The notes beneath the pieces were generated by a model, which was not told the origin of the DNA, ran no database searches, and saw only the letters and a program-made list of their open reading frames with translations. Positions 7,968 to 18,005 of a stretch of DNA of 64,000 nucleotides are shown here, piece by piece. The stretch's first letter is position 1, and every line of letters starts with the position of its first letter. Both the position numbers and the translations under genes were made by a program. Origin of the DNA: an uncultured Fibrobacter sp. (GTDB lineage Bacteria; Fibrobacterota; Fibrobacteria; Fibrobacterales; Fibrobacteraceae); NCBI GenBank assembly GCA_946414075.1, contig CAMKNA010000002.1, positions 1 to 64,000 on the forward strand, in the 5' to 3' direction.

Positions 7968-9818
7968 ATGCTTGACTACTTAATCCCCTACCTCACCCGG
8001 ACTTTTTCGTTTGACCCCAACAGTCCACTGCTGTTTACGCAGTTCTATTTCTGGGGGTTCTTCGCCGTCGTATTCGCGATGCTCACCCTGGTCAAGAACC
8101 GCATTCTGCTCCGCAACGCCTTTTTGTTTGCCACCAGCATGTTCTTCTACTACAAAACCAGCGGAAGCTATGTCTGCATTCTCGTATTCTGCGTGGTGGC
8201 AAACTTCTTTATCGGCAAGTGGATTGAGAAGGCCGAGCAGCATTGGAAAAAGAAACTTTGGATGATTATCATCGTCATCATCGATCTTCTGGTATTGTGC
8301 TACTACAAGTATTCCTATTTCTTCCTGGACGCCCTCCGCGACTTTACGGGGATTGAGCTTCATGTCTACAACTTCTTCGCCGCGGCCTCCAACAAGATGT
8401 TCGGCACCAATTCCTTGGTGGACACCATTATCCTGCCGGTGGGCATATCCTTCTTTACATTCCAGGCCATCAGCTACTGCATCGACATCTACCGCGGAAA
8501 GATCAAGGCCGTCACCAACATTTTAAACTTCGGCTTCTACCTGACCTTCTTCCCGCAGCTGGTAGCAGGCCCCATCGTGCGTGCCGACAAGTTCGTACCG
8601 CAACTCTACAAAAAGTATTTTCTCCCCCGCCGCACCTTTGGCATCGCCGTGTTCTGGGTGCTGAACGGTCTTGCCAAAAAGATCATCTTGAGCGACTACC
8701 TGGCCACCAACTTTGTGGACCGGGTGTTCGACACACCCTTGCTGTTCACTGGCCTTGAAAACCTGATTGCCCTGTTCGCCTACTCCCTGCAGGTCTACGC
8801 CGACTTCTCGGGCTATACCGACATCGCCATCGGCGTGGCACTTCTCATGGGATTCAGACTGCCACAGAACTTCAACAGCCCCTACAAGGCGCTCAGCCCC
8901 ACGGAATTCTGGCGTCGCTGGCATATCAGTCTTTCCAGCTGGTGGCGCGACTACCTGTACATTCCCCTGGGCGGTAACCGTGGGGCATCCGTTGGTACCT
9001 TCTTCTGGATGGGATTCCTGAGCCTTGTGGCCATTCTTCTCTCCGGAAGCGTCTGGGTTGGCATAGCCCTTGGCGTATTTTTTCTCTACATCGCCATCTA
9101 TGCCTATATCAAGCCGGAATCCCGCAAGTTTATTACCACCAACATGAACGCCATGGCCACCCAGGTTGTAGGAGGTTGGTGGCATGGCGCCAGCTGGAAC
9201 TTCATCATCTGGGGTGGCCTCAATGGTTTCGGCCAGGTGTTCAACAAGATATGGGTCAAGCGTGGTCCCGGATTCCGCGCCACCGTGTCCATGCTATTCT
9301 TTGCCGTCAGCGCCATCGTCTACAAGCACTTGCACACACCCATCTGCGCCATTACCGCCGTATGGTTCGGTGTACTGTTCCTCGGCATCTACAGCGTCAT
9401 GATTTTTAGGCTGTTCAGCGAAAAGACTTTCCACTGGCTCTATACCGCCTGGAATGTGACTCTCACCTTCGTGTTCATCACCTTCACACGCCTTTTCTTC
9501 CGCGCAGGTTCTAACCTAGACCCGGCAGAAGCCAACGAAGTGGCCTGGAATACGGCCAAGAACATGATCAACCAGATGGGAACCGCCTGGAAATGGGACA
9601 ACCTGGGCACCATCGCCTGGGAACACATCAACATAATATTGGTGTTCATCGCGGGCATGCTCATCCACTGGATTCCCAAGAAGTTCAAGAGCCGCTACCG
9701 CATCATGTTCGCCTCGCAGCCCATACCGCTGATGGTGTTCACCACGGCGTTCATCATCTTCGTGATTTACCAGTTCATGAGCGCGGACAGCTGCCCGTTC
9801 ATTTACTTCCAGTTCTAG
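7968..9818 (+). CDS. MBOAT family O-acyltransferase (AlgI-like)
   Basis: 616 residues with about 11 hydrophobic segments. This family moves acetyl groups across the inner membrane for O-acetylation of polymers such as alginate, peptidoglycan or cellulose. The invariant MBOAT histidine is in GGWWHGASWNF (near residue 405). Other AlgI-like signatures are FFPQLVAGPIVR, QVYADFSGYTDIAIG, and FWRRWHISLSSWWRDYLYIPLGG. It starts 5 nt after the second SGNH gene, completing the cassette. The acetylated polymer cannot be told from sequence. Confidence 0.9.
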   Translation: MLDYLIPYLTRTFSFDPNSPLLFTQFYFWGFFAVVFAMLTLVKNRILLRNAFLFATSMFFYYKTSGSYVCILVFCVVANFFIGKWIEKAEQHWKKKLWMIIIVIIDLLVLCYYKYSYFFLDALRDFTGIELHVYNFFAAASNKMFGTNSLVDTIILPVGISFFTFQAISYCIDIYRGKIKAVTNILNFGFYLTFFPQLVAGPIVRADKFVPQLYKKYFLPRRTFGIAVFWVLNGLAKKIILSDYLATNFVDRVFDTPLLFTGLENLIALFAYSLQVYADFSGYTDIAIGVALLMGFRLPQNFNSPYKALSPTEFWRRWHISLSSWWRDYLYIPLGGNRGASVGTFFWMGFLSLVAILLSGSVWVGIALGVFFLYIAIYAYIKPESRKFITTNMNAMATQVVGGWWHGASWNFIIWGGLNGFGQVFNKIWVKRGPGFRATVSMLFFAVSAIVYKHLHTPICAITAVWFGVLFLGIYSVMIFRLFSEKTFHWLYTAWNVTLTFVFITFTRLFFRAGSNLDPAEANEVAWNTAKNMINQMGTAWKWDNLGTIAWEHINIILVFIAGMLIHWIPKKFKSRYRIMFASQPIPLMVFTTAFIIFVIYQFMSADSCPFIYFQF

Positions 9819-9832
9819 CGGCAAAGCCGCTA
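9816..9832. repeat. Palindrome spanning two convergent stop codons
   Basis: TAGCGGC-AAA-GCCGCTA, a perfect 7-bp hairpin. Its first three bases are the TAG of the MBOAT gene. Its last three, on the minus strand, are the TAG of the HD-GYP gene. No T-run follows on either side, so it may be a weak bidirectional terminator or an RNA 3'-end stabiliser. Confidence 0.7.
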
Positions 9833-11956
9833 CACACTAGTCACCGCCGACAGCTTTGTCCGGTCGTTATAAAGGTCTTCTGCAATGTGGCTAAAGGCTT
9901 CCACCACCTTCGGGTCAAAATGCTTGCCAGCCCCTTCAGTAATGATGGTCATGGCCTTTTCGAAGGTAAAGGGCTTCTTGTACACCCGTTCGGCCACTAG
10001 GGCATCGAACACATCGGCAACCGCCATAATGCGGGCCGAAAGCGGAATCTCATCGCCCTTGATCTTTGTGGGGTAACCCGAACCGTCCCACTTTTCATGG
10101 TGGAAATGGGCCATCTCGATAGCTTCCTTCAGATAGTCCTGATCCATGGAATCGCCAGCATTATCCACGATCTTCTGGAGGATCTTCCAACCTTCGGTGG
10201 TATGGCTTTTCATTATTTCAAATTCTTCATCCGTCAGCTTGCCGGGCTTATTCAAAATCAAATCAGAAATGGCAATCTTGCCTATGTCATGAAGCGGAGC
10301 CGAACGCTTTAGCCTCTTGATATAGTCTTCAGAAAGCAATTCCACATAAACGCCTTCCTTCTTCAGCTGTCGGGCAATGGCTTCCACATATGCCGCCGTC
10401 TTCTTAATGTGGTTTCCGGTTCCTTCATCACGGGCTTCCACCAATTCTGCGAAACTGACAATAATCTCATCCTGCATCCTGGTGATGCGTTCATTCTGGG
10501 ACTTGATCTGAACAACATAGAGAAGGAAATCCTCCGCCATAGTCGAGAAAGCCTTATACAGGTTCTGGATTTCATCATCGGAGCGGATATTCAGGGACTT
10601 CACGCGGCGCATACTTATCTTGCGCCCCTCTTCGGAATTATGGGCAAAGGAATTAGCCACCTGGGACATGCGATTGATGGGGATCACAACCCCACGCTTC
10701 ATAGCTTCCGTAACCAGGCACATAATCACCAGGGAAACGCCAAAGAACAGGGACAACTCCTTGATAAGGAAGGAAATCTCATCCATCAGAATCGATTCCA
10801 TGGAAATATCCGCCGCCACATACGCCACCGTCGTGCCAGAAGAATCCTTCAGGGGCTTATAAACCGTTAACAGCCATCCGTAAGAATCGTTAGATACCAC
10901 TGGTTCAATGGTATCCCCCTTAAGGAGCGCAGGCAAGTACTCTTCAAAACTAGCGTCGAAGGGAATCAGGTCACCGGGCTGGCTAGGTTCCTCCCCGTCA
11001 GCCGGCATCAGGTCAAAGATGACATGACAGCCATCCTGGGCGATATGGTAGACATACAGGTACTTCGCTGCCGAAAAGCCATTTCTTATGGTATACAACT
11101 GCTTTTCGGTCTCTTCGTATCCCTCCGCGGAGCGACCTTCCTGCAGGTATGTCATCAGGCGGTCCCCGTCAAGAACAATCGCAGCGGCATCCGTAAGGCC
11201 ATACGCAATGGATGTATACTTGGCAATCGCCTTTTCCCTGTAAAGGAAATACCCGATATTGGCAACGAAAGCGGCAAGCAACAATTCCGAAATGATCACG
11301 ACCGCCATGACCTTTCCCAGCAGGGAACGATTCTCGGCACTCTTCGAAGCCTTGCCCTTTATATTTCTTTGAAAAACATGGTTCAGGTGGTCCTTTGTCC
11401 GGCGTGAAATAAAATGGAATATGACCACCGCAACGACAACGGTTACTGCCTTATCAAAAAGGTCCACAACCACATCGGCCATAAGCTGGGACTGGAAAAC
11501 GCTGGTCCCCAAAAGCCCGTGAAGGTACTGCGCAAAGGGCGCGGACACGCCCGTTCCAAAGCTTTGACGATGGAGATAATAAGTAAACACGGAACCCAGT
11601 CCGCCGCCCAGCAAGGCATAGCAGAATATGGTCACGAACAGCTTGGGAATACTGGAAAAGAATTTCTTATTGAAGAAGAAAACCGTCGCAAGGCCGATAA
11701 AGATGCTGATGACTCCGTAGTACAGCGAGAAAGTGCCCGAAAAACTCTTCACGATGTTCGTAGCAAAACCAACGAGCACGGCAGGTAGCACACCGCCCAG
11801 CATGGCGGCCAACAATGTACCAATACAGTCAAGAAAAAGGGGCAACCCCAAAAATCCCACCACCTTGGTGGGAAGAATATTCAGGAGGATTCCCAAGGCA
11901 ATGAGCAGGACACCGCCCCACACACCAAACCACTTCTTTTTCCCTTCATCACTCAT
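9830..11956 (-). CDS. Membrane HD-GYP cyclic-di-GMP phosphodiesterase
   Basis: 708 residues from the ATG at 11954-11956. Residues about 10-190 contain six hydrophobic segments resembling an integral sensor module. Another membrane segment (about 215-240) precedes an extracytoplasmic sensor-like region, then a further segment (about 395-420) and a HAMP-like linker. The C-terminal domain carries the HD-GYP signatures: HDIGKIA near 555, HTTEGWKIL, and HHEKWDGSGYP near 622. HD-GYP proteins hydrolyse c-di-GMP to pGpG or GMP. The upstream in-frame start at 12034 would add 26 residues with a poor leader. The chosen ATG has a TATAAT 10 nt upstream and no Shine-Dalgarno. It is convergent with the MBOAT gene. 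Confidence 0.9.
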   Translation of the reverse strand: MSDEGKKKWFGVWGGVLLIALGILLNILPTKVVGFLGLPLFLDCIGTLLAAMLGGVLPAVLVGFATNIVKSFSGTFSLYYGVISIFIGLATVFFFNKKFFSSIPKLFVTIFCYALLGGGLGSVFTYYLHRQSFGTGVSAPFAQYLHGLLGTSVFQSQLMADVVVDLFDKAVTVVVAVVIFHFISRRTKDHLNHVFQRNIKGKASKSAENRSLLGKVMAVVIISELLLAAFVANIGYFLYREKAIAKYTSIAYGLTDAAAIVLDGDRLMTYLQEGRSAEGYEETEKQLYTIRNGFSAAKYLYVYHIAQDGCHVIFDLMPADGEEPSQPGDLIPFDASFEEYLPALLKGDTIEPVVSNDSYGWLLTVYKPLKDSSGTTVAYVAADISMESILMDEISFLIKELSLFFGVSLVIMCLVTEAMKRGVVIPINRMSQVANSFAHNSEEGRKISMRRVKSLNIRSDDEIQNLYKAFSTMAEDFLLYVVQIKSQNERITRMQDEIIVSFAELVEARDEGTGNHIKKTAAYVEAIARQLKKEGVYVELLSEDYIKRLKRSAPLHDIGKIAISDLILNKPGKLTDEEFEIMKSHTTEGWKILQKIVDNAGDSMDQDYLKEAIEMAHFHHEKWDGSGYPTKIKGDEIPLSARIMAVADVFDALVAERVYKKPFTFEKAMTIITEGAGKHFDPKVVEAFSHIAEDLYNDRTKLSAVTSV

Positions 11957-12171
11957 CGCAATAAAAATTATAAATAAACGCCCCCCTATGGAGCATTTCA
12001 CGGCAATGTTCTTTATTTTTATGGCCCCTATCATAACGCCATGTTTATAAAAGTTTACAATCGCAAAACCAACCGGTTCCAGCCCACCACGTGATATCGT
12101 AACTTATTGAGCGTCAACGAGTTACGCGCGAATTTTGAAGGGGCGCAGCCGCCAAAAGGCACCCCCTTTTC

Positions 12172-12177
12172 TATAAT
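12172..12177 (+). promoter_or_regulatory. Candidate -10 box of tamB-tamA
   Basis: TATAAT ending 9 nt before the TTG start. It predicts a leader of about 2-3 nt. The -35 position (12149-12154) is a weak match. Confidence 0.45.
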
Positions 12178-12186
12178 TCTAGTTAG

Positions 12187-15100
12187 TTGAAGAATCGAAC
12201 TTCGACATTCCTTAGGCCCGCCGTAATCACGACGGCGATCGTGGGTGTATTAGCTCTATGCACCTGGTTGTCGGACTATTTGCTGGATGTGTTCCTTTCA
12301 AGCCCCCACACCTTTGGGACCTTGGAAATTTCTCCCCACGGACATCGCCAAGACGGGTACTTGACCCATCACTGGGACTCTATCGCCATCAAGAACGGCG
12401 AGAACATCTTTATCCTGAGGAACACGGACCTGGACATCACCCTATTCCAGGAAAACCGCAGTATCCAGCTACATAGCGACGAGATTAACGCAAGCATATC
12501 CACTACAGGCGCTCCAAAGAAAAAGAATGTAGAGACAGATAGCTCCCCGCCCACCCTGCCAGAACAAGCAAAATTCTATGTGCCGGTAAACATCGGCGTC
12601 GGTAAACTTGCAGTAGACCTGGATTCCAGCAAGCACTGGGAAGCTAGGGACATTTCTCTAAAGAGCGAGGGCTCCACCAAAGCCCAGTTCAGCGCTGATA
12701 GTATCAAGGGAGACTTTGTAAAGCATCCTGCCAAGGTCGCTGTATCCCTTGACTTCCAGTCCGAACAAATCAAGATGAAGGGCAAGGTGGTGGCAGGCCC
12801 CGACTCCATCGCCGTAGACGCCACCACCTCCAAGAACAACTTGGCGGCCGTCTCCACCACGACCTCCCTGGATGTGAAGAAGGTCGAAGACTGGTTGCCA
12901 GTGAAGATTCCCAAAGGCGCCCCCACCATCGGCAAGCTCCATGTACAGACAAAGGCAAGCCTGCACCCCAAGACAGGCAACCCCTACTACGATGTCACCG
13001 TCAAGACACGGATTGGCGAATTTTGGCCCTTGATGCCGCTGAACGCCACAATTCGAGTAAAAGGCGACCAGAAAAAATTCCATTCGGACATCTTGTTGCA
13101 AAACGATGAAGGCGGAACTATAAGGCTTAACGCCGACATGGACATGAAGCTCAACGGAACGGCATCGGGTAAAGTGGAAAAGATGAGCGCCGAGTTCGGT
13201 CCACAGATGATGCCGTTAGACATGACCATCCATTCTGCAGAAAAGAAGGGCAACAAAATATATGTCAAGGCGGAAACCCGACAAGGGTCCGTGGTCGAAG
13301 CTAATATAGACCTGGATAGCGACATCCCCGTCACCTACACGGGCGACATGTCTCCCCTTGAGCCTTGGGCCCTAGACTGGTCAAAAGGACAACTAGTTCT
13401 CAGGGATAGGTTCAAGGTCTACGGCACCGTCTTTGACGGGAAGACCCGAATATTCGTCAAAATCCCGAATGTGGAATATGCATACCAGATGAAGGCCGAT
13501 TCTCTGCAGACCGTGCTTCTCATCGACAGGCATGGCATCGATTTCTCAAATGGCATCATCTATACGCCTAAGGAAACCTTTGACTTCACTGGCGATGTGG
13601 TTTGGGATCAACCTGCACCCCATACTTCCTGGAAAGTCATCCAAAGGCATGGTGGAAGCGCCAAGGCATATGTTTCCATTATAGATTCAACCACAATAGA
13701 TGTTGTCGCCGACCAGGTAGAAATATCTACCATACCTTTTGCAAAGACAAAACTGAACGAGAAACTGAACGGTAAGGTGACCGGCAGGTGGACACAGAAT
13801 TTTGACACCAATGTCGGCAAAGCCGATGTAAGCATGGATGGCAACTTTGACCCCTACAACCTAAAGGGGACTATTTCTGCACGGCAAAATGGTGATACCA
13901 TCTTCATCGATAAGGCCGAAGCCATCCAGAGCCAAAACAAGGTTCAAGGCGAAGCCATATTTATTTTGCCAAACGATTCCAACCCCGATTTCAACCCCAC
14001 GGGAATGCTGCCTATACAGGTCGTTCACGCCTGGGCTGCATCCGAAAAGTTCAACATCCCACTGCTACTTGACCCCATCAACGACACAACATTCACATCA
14101 GGCTTTATCAACGGTGACATCGCCTACGAAGAAAAAATTGGTCTCCAGGGAAACATAGAATTCACCGACATTGAGTTCAGCAAGATTCCTTCCTATGTGT
14201 TCAACATCAAGAAGATGAACCTATTTGCCGAAGGGAGCAAGGTGGAACTGAACGCCTACTTGGGAATCGGTGGAGGCGGCTGGACAGGAACAACCCAAGT
14301 CACCTTAGACAACATCTTTAATGACAAGCGACACATAAGTCTTTCCCACAATACCGATAACGGCGGCAACCTATGGGCAGAAGGCTTCATTGACACGGCA
14401 CTGGTATTCACTGGCGATGTGAACATGAACGGTTCCTGGTTTATTCCAGGCACTGTCAGCGAAATCAAGAAAACCGATTTGCAGATTGCTCTCACCGCAA
14501 ACATCCGAGAAGGTCTCAACGGCATTACAGCGGATCTCCAAACAGATTCTACGCTTTACCAACCGCCAAAGATGAACTACCGTTTCCCAATTCGGGCTAG
14601 AGGGCGCCTGGAGAAAGGGCTCCTGAACATCACCGAAGCATCCACCCAGAACGACAGTGCCGAAACCATCTCCGGGACACTACAATTTGACCTGAACAAG
14701 ATGCAGTTGCAAGGTATAGACGTGCAATCGGAAAAATACACCATCCGTACAAAACACCATACCTTACTTATAGAAAACATTTCCAGCCACATGACAGACA
14801 ATAACGAAGCCCTGGTCATTTCTACAGAAATACCATCTATCCAATACCTATTCCATCACGATTCCTATGGAGACGCAGAAATATTGGGACAGGGAGACAT
14901 CAAGTTTGTCATCCCCCACTCCATAGATGGATTCATCAAGAACAAGAGCATCGAAGGGAGCATCACCGTAGACAAGGCCGTCTACAAGAAGGATCTCGAA
15001 ATCGAAGTCACGCCTAATTCCCTGGACAAGATTCTTGCCATGTTCAACAACGCCATCGCAAGATTGAGAAAAACCGAAAACAAAGAATCTAAAATATCTT

Positions 15101-16095
15101 CAGCCAGTCCCATCAACCTTTCTGTACATGTAATGGACACTCAAAAGGATTCCATTGAAATCCTGTCACCATTCGCGGCATTCCCCTTTACCTTTGATAT
15201 TTGGGTACTGGGAAATACAAACAGGCCCCTATTACGAGGGGACTTCACCAATTCCAATGCAGGATTTATTGGCGTAAAGGATGTTTACAACTTTGACTTG
15301 AACTACTTCCGAATCAGCTGGTCCGATGTCCCATGGCAAAAGGGCGTTATCGATGTTTCTAGCTCGCAGGAACTTCCATACTGTACTGAAACGGAAGACA
15401 ATCAAAACGAGACCTGTCCTATCAATCTCGACATTCAGGGAACGCTGACCAATCCACAAGCATCGCCCAACTCCAATTGTGGAAGAGAATCTAGTTCAGC
15501 GGCAATTTACTACAATATATTCCTGGGTTGTATCGCAGATGACACCGACGAAAATACGGACTGGAACAAACTTGCAGGAAAGGCCATTGGAAAATTCCTC
15601 TCTTCTACAGCCAACAGAACCCTTGGCGGTGAATATATTGGCGACATAGACATGAAGGTAATGCTATTTAACAGCAATACATCCAACGAAAGGGATTCCA
15701 GCTATTTCAAGGTTCCCGTATCCCTTGACCGTTGGGTCAAGGACCTGAGCCTTATCTTCGGCTATACACAAGACCAAAGCGAAAACCCCACCTACGACCA
15801 GGCTTTGCAATTCGGCGTAAACTACACTCTTCCCGTATTCCGCGAAAAGGAATACTCCCACAAGAACCATATCAATCCCACCCTTTCCTTAAGTGGACTT
15901 CTTGTATCAAAACAATATTTAACCAACACCGGTACAGAAGGCAACGAAAACCGTATCGAGAAAAATATAGGCGTAAACTACAACTACCGATTCTGGAACC
16001 CTTGCCTACTAGGAATTGGACATTGCGAATCCATTAAGCCGCCGTCTGAAAAAGCAACGGATGAAGATGCACAAAAGCCAGGAGCACAGCCATGA
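12187..16095 (+). CDS. tamB: TamB-like translocation and assembly module protein
   Basis: 1302 residues. The start is TTG (12187-12189), directly after an in-frame stop. It gives a basic N-terminus followed by one membrane helix (residues 12-32). The long middle is beta-rich AsmA/TamB-type repeats. The C-terminal about 400 residues match the DUF490/TamB domain in layout, including a GNTNRPLLRGDF segment and a final beta-barrel-partner region. TamB spans the periplasm and helps deliver lipids or proteins to the outer membrane. Its stop overlaps the tamA start (ATGA), as expected for a TamB-TamA pair. GTG at codon 19 is an alternative start but would cut into the anchor. Confidence 0.85.
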   Translation: MKNRTSTFLRPAVITTAIVGVLALCTWLSDYLLDVFLSSPHTFGTLEISPHGHRQDGYLTHHWDSIAIKNGENIFILRNTDLDITLFQENRSIQLHSDEINASISTTGAPKKKNVETDSSPPTLPEQAKFYVPVNIGVGKLAVDLDSSKHWEARDISLKSEGSTKAQFSADSIKGDFVKHPAKVAVSLDFQSEQIKMKGKVVAGPDSIAVDATTSKNNLAAVSTTTSLDVKKVEDWLPVKIPKGAPTIGKLHVQTKASLHPKTGNPYYDVTVKTRIGEFWPLMPLNATIRVKGDQKKFHSDILLQNDEGGTIRLNADMDMKLNGTASGKVEKMSAEFGPQMMPLDMTIHSAEKKGNKIYVKAETRQGSVVEANIDLDSDIPVTYTGDMSPLEPWALDWSKGQLVLRDRFKVYGTVFDGKTRIFVKIPNVEYAYQMKADSLQTVLLIDRHGIDFSNGIIYTPKETFDFTGDVVWDQPAPHTSWKVIQRHGGSAKAYVSIIDSTTIDVVADQVEISTIPFAKTKLNEKLNGKVTGRWTQNFDTNVGKADVSMDGNFDPYNLKGTISARQNGDTIFIDKAEAIQSQNKVQGEAIFILPNDSNPDFNPTGMLPIQVVHAWAASEKFNIPLLLDPINDTTFTSGFINGDIAYEEKIGLQGNIEFTDIEFSKIPSYVFNIKKMNLFAEGSKVELNAYLGIGGGGWTGTTQVTLDNIFNDKRHISLSHNTDNGGNLWAEGFIDTALVFTGDVNMNGSWFIPGTVSEIKKTDLQIALTANIREGLNGITADLQTDSTLYQPPKMNYRFPIRARGRLEKGLLNITEASTQNDSAETISGTLQFDLNKMQLQGIDVQSEKYTIRTKHHTLLIENISSHMTDNNEALVISTEIPSIQYLFHHDSYGDAEILGQGDIKFVIPHSIDGFIKNKSIEGSITVDKAVYKKDLEIEVTPNSLDKILAMFNNAIARLRKTENKESKISSASPINLSVHVMDTQKDSIEILSPFAAFPFTFDIWVLGNTNRPLLRGDFTNSNAGFIGVKDVYNFDLNYFRISWSDVPWQKGVIDVSSSQELPYCTETEDNQNETCPINLDIQGTLTNPQASPNSNCGRESSSAAIYYNIFLGCIADDTDENTDWNKLAGKAIGKFLSSTANRTLGGEYIGDIDMKVMLFNSNTSNERDSSYFKVPVSLDRWVKDLSLIFGYTQDQSENPTYDQALQFGVNYTLPVFREKEYSHKNHINPTLSLSGLLVSKQYLTNTGTEGNENRIEKNIGVNYNYRFWNPCLLGIGHCESIKPPSEKATDEDAQKPGAQP

Positions 16096-17999
16096 AAAAG
16101 ATTCTAATGCTCTTGTTCGCTTTAGTGGCACTAGTATGGGCCGAAGACAAGGATAGGCATCCTTGGTACATGAACTTTGATGGCAACAATGTGTTCTCTA
16201 GTTACCAGCTAGAAGAGCAAATGGACATTCCCGAGGAATTCGGGCGTCTCGACACCACCAAGCAAGATTTCATGATGAGGCTCTCTCTTGAAAATGTCAA
16301 ATCGCTATACTATTCCAAAGGCTACTTCAGCCTAGACATTCAAATGGACATTAAGCGAGAATACCTGGCGAAGGATAGCATTCAAAGCGGCTACCTGTTC
16401 ACCTTATCTGAGGGAGAACGATACCGATTTGCGGGAACAATCTTGAAAATGCCGCAAACTGACAGCGTAGAAATTGACACATCGTCATTAAAGACATCCC
16501 ATGACCGAGTCTTTGAAGATAATGACATTGCAGAGGACCTTCAATACATACAAACAACATTCCGCAAAGCCGGTTACCTCCATGTGAACCTGGACCACAT
16601 CGAAAAAATTGACACTTCCGCCAAGAAAATCTATGTAGAGATTACCGTATCACCTGGAGCAAAAGTCATCATGGGCAACATCTCCAGTTCCGCCAAAAGA
16701 GTTGGAGATCGGAGAGAACGGGAGGAAAAAGCAGAGACAGGCCTTACCGATACCGCCTGGTTATCATCTCTATGGAAGATTCCCCAAGGAGAAACCATTG
16801 ATGGTAAACAATACAATTCCTTCAAGAACAAACTCTTTTCGACACAGATGTTTACCCAAATCAAGATGAGCGACTCCTTGCGGGAAGATGGCCTATCCGA
16901 TGTACACCTGGATGTCACCGAGCGCGTGCCGGGAGAGGCCCGTTACGGGTTCTTCTACGAAGAAATATACGGCTTCGGGGCACAGGCATATGCCAAACAC
17001 AAAAATTTCCTTGGACACTTCCATGAATTTTCCACCGGTTTTCAGGTCGCCCAACATAAGCAAGAATTTTCCGTGGGCTACGCTAATCCGCTCTTGTTCG
17101 GAACATCATTCTCATTCATCCCTACCGCCATTAGGTTCGAAGATCGCCTTAGTTTCAACCACGAAAAGATTAACCCGCCAGCCTACCCCGACAGTATTGA
17201 AGAGCGCTACGAAGTTATCAACCGTGCTGACCTTACCTTCGGAATCACCAGCCACATTCGCTTCCGTGGAACAATCGACTCCCGCTATGTGAACAAGAAC
17301 GAAGACAAACTGGTGAAGCAGAAACAGGAAATTGCCCTCACCTTTGATTTCACCGACGACTACTTTAATCCCACAAAAGGTATTCGCCTTGCTCCCACAT
17401 TCGGCATGGGACTAAACCTTACCGCTTCTCTGGACAACCCCACCATGATCGGTAACCCCTATACCTATTCCGAGGGAACCGTAAACCTGTACCACCCCCT
17501 ATTCTGGACCTTCTATGGAGCAGTCAGCGGTAGCGTGGGTAAATTTTTCAACTCGGCCCTAGAAGACGATGCTCGCGTCTTCTACCAGGGTGGTTCCCGT
17601 TCCGTACGCGGTTATCGGTTCAGGAGCATCTACGCCAGCTACACAACACAGGAAACAGTCCAGAAGGCCGATGGAACGGAAGTAGAAAAAGAAGTCATCA
17701 ACACGGGTCTCACCCCTCTCTACTACCGTTTCAACCAAGAAATACGCTGGAAAATTCCCATCAAGTCTTGGAATCGCTGGCAAATCGTGCAATTCTTTGA
17801 CTGGGCCAAGGTCATGGACGAAGAAAGCAACCTCTACATCGAGGAATCCGATGCCAGCTTCGGTCTTGGAATCCGTTACCACTGGCAGTTCCTGACATTC
17901 CGCCTGGACTACGCCATCAACAAGAAGATGAAGAACCTGGGCCAGTGGGAAAACTTCGCCTGGAGCAGGTTCGCCTTCGACCTTTCCCAGGCGTTCTAA
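16092..17999 (+). CDS. tamA: TamA/BamA-family outer-membrane beta-barrel protein
   Basis: 635 residues with a signal peptide (residues 1-17). The N-terminal half is POTRA-like: SYQLEEQMDIPEEFG and a second unit near YLHVNLDHIEKIDTS. The C-terminal half is an Omp85 16-strand barrel domain, marked by the L6-loop motif GGSRSVRGYRF near residue 503. The protein ends in Phe, as usual for barrel recognition by BAM. An AGGAG lies 7 nt before the ATG, which overlaps the tamB stop. The pairing with tamB supports TamA over BamA, though Omp85 subfamilies are hard to separate by eye. Confidence 0.85.
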   Translation: MKKILMLLFALVALVWAEDKDRHPWYMNFDGNNVFSSYQLEEQMDIPEEFGRLDTTKQDFMMRLSLENVKSLYYSKGYFSLDIQMDIKREYLAKDSIQSGYLFTLSEGERYRFAGTILKMPQTDSVEIDTSSLKTSHDRVFEDNDIAEDLQYIQTTFRKAGYLHVNLDHIEKIDTSAKKIYVEITVSPGAKVIMGNISSSAKRVGDRREREEKAETGLTDTAWLSSLWKIPQGETIDGKQYNSFKNKLFSTQMFTQIKMSDSLREDGLSDVHLDVTERVPGEARYGFFYEEIYGFGAQAYAKHKNFLGHFHEFSTGFQVAQHKQEFSVGYANPLLFGTSFSFIPTAIRFEDRLSFNHEKINPPAYPDSIEERYEVINRADLTFGITSHIRFRGTIDSRYVNKNEDKLVKQKQEIALTFDFTDDYFNPTKGIRLAPTFGMGLNLTASLDNPTMIGNPYTYSEGTVNLYHPLFWTFYGAVSGSVGKFFNSALEDDARVFYQGGSRSVRGYRFRSIYASYTTQETVQKADGTEVEKEVINTGLTPLYYRFNQEIRWKIPIKSWNRWQIVQFFDWAKVMDEESNLYIEESDASFGLGIRYHWQFLTFRLDYAINKKMKNLGQWENFAWSRFAFDLSQAF

Positions 18000-18005
18000 G
18001 CCCAG

